Source: Heterostelium album PN500 (Eukaryota; Evosea; Eumycetozoa; Acytosteliales; Acytosteliaceae). Taken from it: a stretch of 64,000 bases of DNA. The stretch spans positions 992,001 through 1,056,000 of the forward strand of contig NW_008805073.1 in the NCBI RefSeq assembly GCF_000004825.1. The letters are read 5' to 3'. Numbering within the stretch: the first letter of the stretch is position 1; each line of letters starts with the position of its first letter. Shown here one piece after another: positions 11,201 to 23,200 of the stretch. A model generated the notes under the pieces. The model did no database searches. It saw only the letters and a program-made list of their open reading frames with translations, and was not told the DNA's origin. The position numbers and the translations under genes were made by a program.

Positions 11201-14200
11201 ACATTTACCTATTTAAATTCAATGCCATACCTTTCTGCGGTTCAACCTTATGTTGCGAATACCGATGGATCTATTCCCGTTACCGTCATAGGTTCAGGAT
11301 TCTTTGATGGTGTTACCACTGTCAGTATTCCAGATGCTTTTCCAGTCCAAACTATTGTACAGTCAATCACGCTAAACGAGATCGTATTCACGATTTCAAC
11401 AAATCCTGAGATTTCAGCTGGTGGTCACGAAGTTAAAGTTATCAATGGTAACAATCCACTGTTGGCTATATACTTTTATGTTACCTATCTTCCCACTCCG
11501 CAACTACTTGCCGTTGATCCAAATTTCCAATATCTACATATTCTTGTTCCATTCACTCTTTACGGCTCAGGATTTTTACGTGAATTCACAACAGTCTATA
11601 TAACAGATGTTAACAACCCAAGTTTAGAACAGACTGTCTTTGGTGACGATATAAATCCAGATGGTTCCATTTCATTCAGGCTGTCAGACCAACTCATGGT
11701 TCCAGGTAACAAATTAATCTATGTTAGAAACGGTCCGTCATTTGAATCCCAACGATTGATGGTTGAAGTACAATGGCCAACACCATCCATTGACCGCATC
11801 GAGCCTGCAGCCGTACCAAATCAAAATGTAACTCAAATCACTTTGACAGGTACAAACTTTTACGGTCCAACCGTGCAAGTTAGAATCAGTATGTTTGAAG
11901 TGTACGATTGTCCAGTCATTGAGAATATCAATTACGATACGTTGATTATCAATTCTCCAAATGTACAAAATAACGTTGGTACATATATGATAGAGATAAC
12001 TGTCTTTGATAATATCGGACGTTATCCCATTGAATTTATGTCATCTACCATCGCCGTTGACTCTGTAGTTCCATCATCGATGATAACCACCCATGCAACA
12101 ACTATTACCATTCTCGGTAGTGGATTCGATTCACGTTTACTCTCTGTTGATGACAACTTTAACTTCAGATGTCCAATTCCCGATAGTAACGTTCAGTTCA
12201 ATTCCATTGTATGCACTGTCCAACCAACAATGTATGCATACATAGGAGATGTTAGAGTAACACTCAGACTATCAACTGGAACATCTGCTACCTTCCTATT
12301 CACATTCAGTTCACCACAGCCTAATATCACATCGGTATCTCCAATGATTGCAAACACGGCTGGTTCCACACTTATTACCATCTCAGGTTCGAGTTTCCAA
12401 GAAGGAATATCCAGCGTACTCATCAATGGTGAGATTGAAACCGCTATCTCCTTGATAACACCAAATCAAATTGTATTCACATCGAACGAAGTTCCCGAAG
12501 GAATTCAAAATATTACTGTTACCAACTCTGGTGATAATCTATCGGCAACCACTCAACTTCTATACCTCCCATCCCCAGTATTGACTTTTATAACACCAAC
12601 ATTCATTACCAATGAAGTTAGTTCTATTATCACTGTAACTGGTACTGGATTCTTTGTCGGTCATACAGTTATCGCCGTTGGATCGCCCAATGAAATTCCA
12701 GATCTCACCTTTACAGTTGACAATATCGAGAATGATGTTGATTTTATCATATCAATTCCACCATTATCGCCATTCTTTGGAGTAAAAGATATCATTGCCT
12801 ACAACGGTCCTTCCTCATCGAATATCATAAATCTTCAAGTTTATAAACCAACACCAGTTATCACTAATGTCGACCCACAACAGGTTGATTCAACCACTGC
12901 TACCAATGTAACTTTAACTGGTACCAATTTTGTTGTTGATGAAACACAGTTGTCAATTTCACCAAATAACGATGTATTTATCCCACTCATAAGTATATCA
13001 ACAACTGAAATCATATTTACAACCAATGTAACAAGATTAATTGGAATTAGATCTATCTTTTTACAAGTGGAGGGTGCTCAGTTGGTTTCTAAAGACTTGG
13101 AATTCCTTCCAGGTGTACCAGTCATCACCGATTTCCAACCAAAATCAATGAACTACTCTGCCCAGACAACATTTACATTGACAGGTTACAATTTCTACGA
13201 TATCTCTACAGTATCGGGATGTATAGTATTGGAACAGAATGAAACTACAATCACATGTTTAACATTTATTTTCTTTGATGGAATGATCCTACAGAATAAT
13301 ACATACAAATTGCGTGTAACCAACAATAATTTCGATTCCAACGAAGTTAGTGTTCAAGTATTACCAATCACCCCTGTTATTAAATCAATTAGTCCATCCG
13401 TACTCTATTCCCATCAACAAATTTCACTTTTAGTCCTAACTTCTGGAGTAATGTTTGGTGCTAATGTAACAATCAACGATATTCAAGTTAGAATTTTCGA
13501 GATCAATTTGAACCGAGTTTACTTGTTGACACCCTCACTACCAAAAGGAACCTATCCACTTGTCATTCGTAACTCTCCAGATCAAATTGCAGCCTATGCT
13601 TTGACATTCATTGATCCAACACCAATCATCACTGGTGTCAGTCCAAATGTTACTGATCTATATGCAACCAATACTATTATCACTATCAGTGGTTCAGGTT
13701 TTGTATCAAACTTTTCGATTATAACTGTTGGAGCCTATCAATGTCAGAATGATTCAACCGTAACAAGTACAGAGATCCAATGTATTCTCTCAAATGTTAC
13801 AACTCAAGGTGTTTTACCAATCAATATACAGAATGGTGATATTATTTCCAACACAGAATATGTCGAGTTTATGTATCCTTTGCCAGTCAATTATGTATCG
13901 CCAAATTATGTAATCTTCAGTGATCAGAGCACTAGTACATTCACCATTACATTGTTTGGCCATGGATTCAGCCATTATCAAGATGGAAAGGTTCAATTCC
14001 AAAAAGAAGTTGTTGGTACCACTCCAACTTTGACCTATCAATGCAATGTGACTACAAAGACAGATACCAGTATCGAATGTATTTCATCGATGATTCCAAT
14101 CGGTAGATACGAAGTCCTATTCTATTCTGGACATCTTCATTCCAATACCACTGTTTTCACTGTTGTCGATCGTGCTCTTTCTTGTTTGTCGACACAGGGC

Positions 14201-17200
14201 GCATCTGTATCCTGGTGGTTCGTAAGAAAGATCCCACAATCACAATCGTACATCTATGTGGATAGTGATTCTCAAGATATGAAATATCTACCATCTATCA
14301 ACTCAACTACCGGATGTTTGGCTCGAACATTGAACCAAATAGCAATCAGCTCATCCGAAAGTTCCAATGGATATGTTGTTTATAATGATCATCCATGGTT
14401 TGATGATCTCAGTGGACAACTTTCTCTCTCGATCAATGGATACGGAAATCTAAATAAATCACTTGGAAAAGGTATCTTTGTGGCAAACACTTTCTTCAAT
14501 GCTACATATTCACCTGGTTTCCACATTAAACATTCAATGGAAGGATTCCCAGTTCCACTTCCAAATGGATTGTTCAAAACACCTTCAAGTCATCCATCAA
14601 GTTGGATTCCAAATGACTACCATTTGATTCAGAATCAAGGTGATGATTATTCACTTGGTCATTCATTTATGTGTCATTCACTCATTGATTCATCTGATTT
14701 TGTGAATGGAATTCAATCATTGAAACCATTCATCTATTCATCAAACAGATTCACACCAACTTCTACAACCAACATATTCTCATCACTCTTTACTGACAGC
14801 ACAACCAATTCATTCACAAGTAAAGATTGGTCAAAAGGATACTTTATTTCTGCTGGATTCAGAAATGATATCTTTACACCAACAAGAATTCAACCACTTT
14901 CAATCACATTGCCATCGAAATTCAAGATTCCATCAGGTGCAAATGCAATCACTGATGTAAAGTTACCAACTGAATTTATCATTCAAAATAACATTCCGAC
15001 CAAGATATCACAATGGAAATCAGATATCGATAAAAGTTATATTGCATTCAATGATACACATCTTTGTCTTGGTGATTATTCATCAAAGACATCGTTTGGT
15101 GGTGGAATTGCAGTTTGTGTGATCAATCAATTCTCAAGTGAATTCTTTGTTGAATCAATATTCAAATATCAACAACAAAATTGTTCAACTCCCAAATGTG
15201 AAAATCAAATTCAAAATCAATTCTTCATTTCAATCAAATCAAAATTATTGTTGGACAATACCTATTCAAGCAATAACAATGATTTACAAATGATTTTGAA
15301 CAACATCGATTCAATTTTACCCAATACCAAACTCAGTGTCGGAGATTCAGGATGTTTTGGAATATTCTGTCCAATCACAGCTCCATACTCTGAAATCAAA
15401 GTAAATCCAACAGATTCAGTTGGAATATTCTCATTCAGAGGAAGTTACACACCTGTTTTCAATTTGATACTTCAAGATACAAACAGTTCAATCACAGTCA
15501 AATCCAATGGATCACCAATATCATATTCAACATATAATATCTCTGGATCATTCACTGCAAAGACCAATGGTAATATCCAAAGTAATAATGTTATCGTTGC
15601 ATATAAATTGATCCAAATTGTGAAGAAAGTCAGAGATAATCTTGGACTTGGAACACTTGGAAATATTGAATTGATTTTAAATGGCAATGGTATTGCAATT
15701 CTAAATCAACACAATGATATTCCAATCAAGATAGACAGCAATACACTTGATGTTCAATCATTATTCCGTGCAATCAGTTATGATTTGATTTTGCAGTTAA
15801 ATAGTGCAACTTCAAGTGTCGAACTTCCAGAATTGAATTTCGATTCATACTTGAACTTTCAAAATCATCAGCATTGTTGGGAGGAATGATCAATTTCATT
15901 TCAATGAAACTCAGACAACTTTCACTTCCAAACTTACCAATTTCAATGATTCAATCAATGAGAGACAGAAATCAACAATTGATTGATATTGAACATTTCA
16001 CAAGTTCAAGAATGTCAAGAAGAAATGCAATTTTATCACAAGGATGGATCACATCATACCTCTGGGATTTGGTTGATCAAGAGAATGATGATTATCTCAA
16101 TCCATCATTCAGAAGACCACCACACAGTGATAATAATTATGGAAATCAAATTGATTTCAAATACATTCTCCAAACAATTCAAAACAACTCTTTGAATTCA
16201 GATATTCTCATATTTTCAGAATATTTATTCAATATTCTTCCACTTTGGAACACTCTCACAATTCCACATGCTCGTTCCATCATGATCTATAACAATATAT
16301 TCGAATGTAACAATTGTAAAGTTGATAATCCACCAACTGTCAGCAATTCAACAGATTTATCAAATGTATTGCAGTCCAAAGGTGTTTGTAAATCATCGAT
16401 CGATAACTTAATAATGCCAACGATCGATGAAATTCAATCATTTGTTTCATTTTGGTCATCTTCTTCAACAAACAATTGGAATGACAATCAAGGAATATCG
16501 AATATCTATTCATCTTCATTCGTTTCACTCTATAACAATTCATTGTTATTGGAATCATTGATTCAAGTTGCAGATCCAACACTTTGTGAATTCCAAATCG
16601 AAAATGGATATCCAGTCACACCAAAAGGTTTGGAGATATTGACAAGAGTTTTGGTCAATCAAATCAACATTGCCAACAAAATGATCAAATACAATGAAGT
16701 TTCAACATATTTTGTCAAAACAGAAACAACCAAAGGATTGACAATCATCACATACAAGAATTATCTTTGTGCATTCGATATTGTTGATGAATCATCATTT
16801 GACAATGGACAAGTCCTATCACTTTGTCCATCAGGTCCAATTGTGACATCGATCACTGGAAACACAGGACCAACACATTCAAACAACAATGCAATCACTT
16901 TGATTGGTCGAAAACTCAGTGAAACTGGAGTACAAGTTCAAATTGGATCAAAGAACTGTTCGATTCAAAGTCAATCAGATTCTCAATTGATTTGTCAAGT
17001 TGGTCAAGGTGTTGGAACATTACCAATCACCTATTTCAATATTAACACTAAACTTCCAAATGAAACACCACTCGATAATTATGTATTCCAATTCAATCAA
17101 CCAGTTATCACTTCATTATCAACCAACAGTCCAGTTAAGACCTATGGACAAAAGATCACAGTTTATGGAAACAACTTTGGATTTACCAACGATGACACAA

Positions 17201-20200
17201 ATTTATTTGTTGGAGATATTCAATTCAACATTGAAACATTCTCAACATCTGGAAACTCAGAACTATTGATTTTCACATCGAATGGAACTGGTGTTGGAAG
17301 AATAGTTTCCGTCCTAGTTGGAAATCAGACTTCAGATTTGAACAGTCAATTCACCATCGATTACAATGCACCTGTTATCAATTCAATCTCTGTCGATCGA
17401 TCACCAACCTATGGAGGTGGACAGATGACAGTAACTGGAAATTCATTCGGTCTCTATGGTGCGATGAATGTGCTCATTGGCAGTGTAACTTGCTCAACTA
17501 CCACAAGAATCGATGATAACACAGCAGTTTGTGAGATACCGCCGTTCGTAGGTGATAATCCAGTTACCATAATGGTAGAAGGTCAACAATCAAATACTGC
17601 ATCAACAATATTTAAGTATGATAAACCCGTCATTTTCGAAGTTTTACATTCGAACAACACACCAACCGCAGAGACCAGTAGTTTCTGGATTATTGGAAAA
17701 GATCTTGGACCACAAGGTTACGAATTCCCTAATATCACGATGTTCCTTTCACTTTTAAACTTTGAATGTGATGTCGATGAATTCTGTTACTACAATTTGA
17801 CCTACTCTGACAAAGACGGTAACGTTATGCCTATGCCAGCAGATCCATATTACGATGGTGATTTCGACCCATATATCGCAATGAATTCATCCTCACGTTC
17901 ATTTGTCAACTTTGATTGTATTCGATGTGATATCAATCCTGGAATTGGACATAATATTCCAGTGAATATATCATACTATGGTTATTTCTCGAATATCATC
18001 AATGACTCACTCTCATACAATCGTCCAACGATTTTGAATGTCACTGAAAACCAAAGTAATACAGATGGTGGAGCATTTATTTCAATTATTGGTTTTGATT
18101 TCGTTCCAAATGAAATCAATGAAACAATTGATTTCTTGAATGCCAATCCAGCATATACATACAAAGATAAGTATATTTATAATCTTGAAGGACCATTGAC
18201 ATACAGCAATGCCAGTATTGCACAATATCTATTCAACAATATTACTTTTGTCAATTCAACATTGGTGACTGCTCAAATTCCACCTGGAATCGGTGCAAAT
18301 CACACAATATCACTTTTCATTGGTGGTCAAAATTCAACACAACTCTTTAACTTTTCATACAATACTCCAAATATATCATCGATTTCATATTCAGATACAA
18401 TTGGTCAAAATATCACATTATCAGGTTTCAATTTCGTTCCCAAGAATGTTTCATCTGGAAATTCAAGTTTTGTTTTGATCAACGGAACTGAATGTCAATC
18501 ACCTCAATGGATTTCATCAAACACAATCAATTGTACTGCTTCTCCAGGTATAGGAAAGAATTTAACATTAACTGTATCTATTGGAGCTCAAAACAATACT
18601 GATAATACAACATTCTCTTATAATCGTAAGTTTTTCTTTTTTTTTAATAACACTAATATACATACTAATATAAAATAAATAGCACCAAATGTAAATAATG
18701 TGACAATGAGTAAAACAGATGGTGAGATTATTTCGATTATCGGTGATAATTTCGTTCCAGCCAATATTTATGCTTTCAAATCAAATGTAACGATTTTCAA
18801 TGATCTTTGTGATAATATTAACTGGATCAATGAGAATAATATTACATGTACTGTTAAAGCAGGAATTGGAAAGAACTTAACACTTTCTGTTATTGTTGGA
18901 GACCAACAATCAACCAATAATAATGTAACATTCTCATATTTACCACCAACCATCAAGAATAATGTGACAACCGATACAAAAGGAGGTTCAGTTATCATTG
19001 AAGGAACCAACTTTGTTCCACAAAACATCGAACCAAAGAATTCAAATATTTCGATAAATGACAACAACTGTCAGAATATTGAATGGACAAGTTCTTCCTC
19101 CATTAAATTTGATGTACCACCAGGAATTGGAAATAATCAAACTTTTGTTCTTTTTGTTGGAAATCAAACAACTGATCAGAAACATTACTTTGACTACAAC
19201 AGTATGTATAGAAATTAATTATAATTATTTGTTAATGAAATTATTAATTTTAAAATCTCTTTTCCAAATAGAACCAAAGATATCGAGTATTTCTAAATCC
19301 AAAACAGATGGTGAACAAATTACTTTGGCAGGTACAAACTTTGTACCTCAGAATGTTGAACCAAGAAACTCTAATCTTACAATTGGAACTCAAGCATGTA
19401 ATAATATTGTTTGGAGTAGTGATACTCAGATTCTTTGTACGATTCCAAAAGGTATTGGAAAGAGTTTGAATGTAACACTTTTTGTTGGAAATCAGACCAC
19501 TGAAGATAAACCAACTTTTGATTATATTGGTAAGTTAAACAAACATCCACTCAATTTCAATCGATAATTTAATTTATTTAATTAATACTTTTTGTATTTA
19601 TGAATAGCACCTTCGATTAGCAGTGTAACTAATTCAAAGACAAGTGGTGAATCAATCACTCTTCAAGGTTCAAACTTTGTTCCTGAAAACGTTGAACCAA
19701 AGAATTCAAACATCACAATTAACAAGAATGTCTGTAAAGATCCAGTTTGGACAAGTTCATCACAGATCATTTGCTCAGCACCATCTGGTATTGGAAAAGA
19801 TTTAGAATTATTATTATTTGTTGGAAATCAATCTACCACAACCAAATTCACCTATAAAAGTAATGTATTAAATTTGAAAAATGAAAATTAACTATTTCAT
19901 ATTAATATCTGATTAAATATATTTTTTTTTAGTTCCAAAATTAGATGATACCAAATACAAAGGAAATCCATCTGGAGGTGATTGGATAACAATCAAAGGT
20001 GAAAACTTTATTCCAAGTGATTTCGTTCAAGAAGTCAATCAAAAAACACAAGATAGTAACAATTCAGTATCGATTGCCGACAAACAATGTCAATCAGTGG
20101 AATGGGTAGACTTTAACACTGTTAAATGTCAGATTCCATCTGGAACAGGTAAAGATAAGAATATAAAGGTTATTGTTGGTACTCAGAGTTCAGAGAACAA

Positions 20201-23200
20201 TCAATTGTTCAGTTATAATGCTCCTGTTGTCGAATCTATTTCTCCAGATAATGGTGAACAATCCTCAAAGAAACAAGTCACAATTAATGGAATCAACTTT
20301 GGTTCAAATCCTACAGCCACAATTGGAGATGCTGGTGAGTGTCAGAGTGTCGTTGTTCTATCAAAATTGAATGACAAAGAAAGAATTCAATGTAATGTTC
20401 CAGAATATAATACAAATGGTGCACAAATCGTTAGTGTAACATTGGATGGTCAGAAATCAAATGAAACCAATGTTAAATATACATACAATGGTGATCCAAA
20501 GATTGATTCGATTTCACCCACCTCTGGATCTGTCGATGGTAACTTTGAGATGACTGTTTCCGGAAAGAACTTTAAGAATGGCGATGCAACAGTGACTGTC
20601 TACTTCAACTCGAAATCGATTACACCAACATCGAAATCAACTGATACCATCAAATTTACAGTTCCTGAAGGTGGAGGTACCAGTATTGCACTTTACATCA
20701 AGGTTGGCAATTCACAAAGTAACACAAACAATGACTTCTCATATGATGCACCAAAGATAACATCGATCACACCAGATGAAGGTCCTTATGACCAAGAAAC
20801 ATCAGTCAGTATCTCTGGATCAAATCTTGGTCTTTCATCTGATTCCTCTTCGACCACAATCACAGTTGGTGGAAAACCATGCTCAAGTATTCAAGTTTCA
20901 TCTTCATCATCGGTGAGCTGTACAGTTCCCAGAAACGAAGATGAAGGAGAAGTATCTGTTCAACTTACTTTCAAATCTCAAAGTGCATCCACAACATTCA
21001 AGTACACCAAAGAAGATTCAAGTAGCAGTGAGAGTAGCAGTGAGAGTCAGAGTGAAGGAAGTCAAGATTCAACTACCTCAACCACCACAAGTACAACAGG
21101 TGGTGGATCTTCATCAGGTGGAGGTGTTGGCGGTATTGGCGGTATAGGCGGTATTGGTGGTGCCATTTGTGGAGGACCTGGTGGTGGTGGTGATGATGAC
21201 GATGACGATGATGGTGGTGATGATGGTGGTGGTGATGGTGGTTCAACAACTGGTGGTCATACACCTACAACAACAACTACAACAACATCAACATCTTCAA
21301 CTACTGGTACAACATCTGAACCAATTACATCAACAACTAGCACTACAACTTCAACATCAACATCAACATCTTCAACTACTGGTTCTACTACTTCAACAGC
21401 AGCACCCACTACAACCTCAACTTCATCAACCACTGGAACTACAACATATGTAACAACTGAGATAATTTCAACAAACTCAACAGACACAACAGGTGCCACA
21501 ACAGGAGGTCAAACAACATTGACTACATCGACAACTGGTGGAGATTCAACTACAAGTTTACCAACAACTGTGTCCATTACAACCTCGACCACAGCTGGTG
21601 ATTCTACTACAACAAGTGGAGATTCAACAACCTCTACCACATCTACTACCAATGAACCAACAACAGTATCTATCACTACTACTTCGACCACATCTGGAGA
21701 TTCAACAAGCTCTACAACCAATGAACCAACTACAGTATCTATCACTACTACTTCGACCACAGCTGGAGATTCGACAACCTCGACAACCGGTGAACCAACA
21801 ACAGTATCTACCACCACTTCAACCACAGGTGAAGTTTCAACAACCTCTACTACTTCGACCACAGGTGGAGATTCAACAACCTCTACAACCGGTGAACCAA
21901 CAACAGTATCTACAACTACTTCAACCACAGGTGGAGATTCAACAACCTCTACCACATCTGATTCAACCACTGGTGTAGATTCAACAACCTCTACAACCGG
22001 TGAACCAACAACAGTATCTACAACTACTTCAACCACAGGTGGAGATTCAACAACCTCTACCACATCTACAACCAATGAACCAACAACAGTATCAATCACC
22101 ACTTCAACTACTGGCGGAGATTCTACTACAACAGGTGGTGATTCAACAACCACGACCACATCCGGAGATTCGACAACTTCGACAACAGGTGGAGAGTCAA
22201 CAACATCTACAACCGGTGAACCAACAACAGTATCTATCACTACCTCTACCACAGGCGGTGATTCTACTACAACAGGTGGTGATTCAACAACCTCTACTAC
22301 ATCAACAACCGGTGAGCCAACAACAGTATCTTTCACTACCTCTACCACAGGCGGAGATTCTACTACAACAGGTGGTGATTCAACGACCTCGACTACATCA
22401 ACAACCGGTGAACCAACAACAGTATCTATCACTACTACTTCTACCACAACTGGAGATTCGACAACCTCGACAACCGTTGAACCAACAACAGTATCTATGA
22501 CCACTTCTACAACAGGTGAAGTTTCAACAACCTCTACTACTTCGACCACAGGTGGAGATTCAACAACCTCGACTTCATCGACAACCGGTGAGTCAACTAC
22601 ATCAGTTCCAACTTCGACCACAGGTGGAGATTCAACAACCTCGACTTCATCGACAACCGGTGAACCAACAACAGTATCTATGACCACTTCTACAACAGGT
22701 GAAGTTTCAACAACCTCTACTACTTCGACCACAGGTGGAGATTCAACAACCTCGACTTCATCGACAACCGGTGAGTCAACTACATCAGTTCCAACTTCGA
22801 CCACAGGTGGAGATTCAACAACCTCAACCACATCGACAACCGGTGAACCAACAACAGCATCTACAACTACTTCAACTACAGGTGAAGTTTCAACAACCTC
22901 TACTACATCTACAACCGGTGAGTCAACAACAATATCTATTACCACAGGTGGCCATTCATCAGCTTCTACTACATCTACAACCAATGAACCAACCACAGTA
23001 TCTATCACCACTTCAACCACTGGCGGAGATTCTACTACAACAGGTGGTGATTCAACAACCTCTACTACATCAACAACTGGTGAACCAACAACAGTATCTT
23101 TCACTACCTCGACCACATCTGGTGATTCGACAATCTCGACCACATTGACAACTGGAGAGTCAACTACATCAGTTCCAACAACAAGTGATATATCAACAAC

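Noticed and set aside
7407-15889. Treating the open pieces of gene A as several separate genes
   Set aside because: The pieces continue one IPT/TIG array with no promoters, stops with poly-A signals or start contexts between them, and the tandem copy or gene B is continuous at each break.
21509-23143. Long minus-strand open frame rich in Val/Glu/Ser opposite the mucin tail of gene A
   Set aside because: It is the reverse reading of the ACA/ACC/TCA Thr and Ser codons, which lack stops on the other strand. It has no start context and no independent motifs. The same applies to 47132-49168 in gene B.
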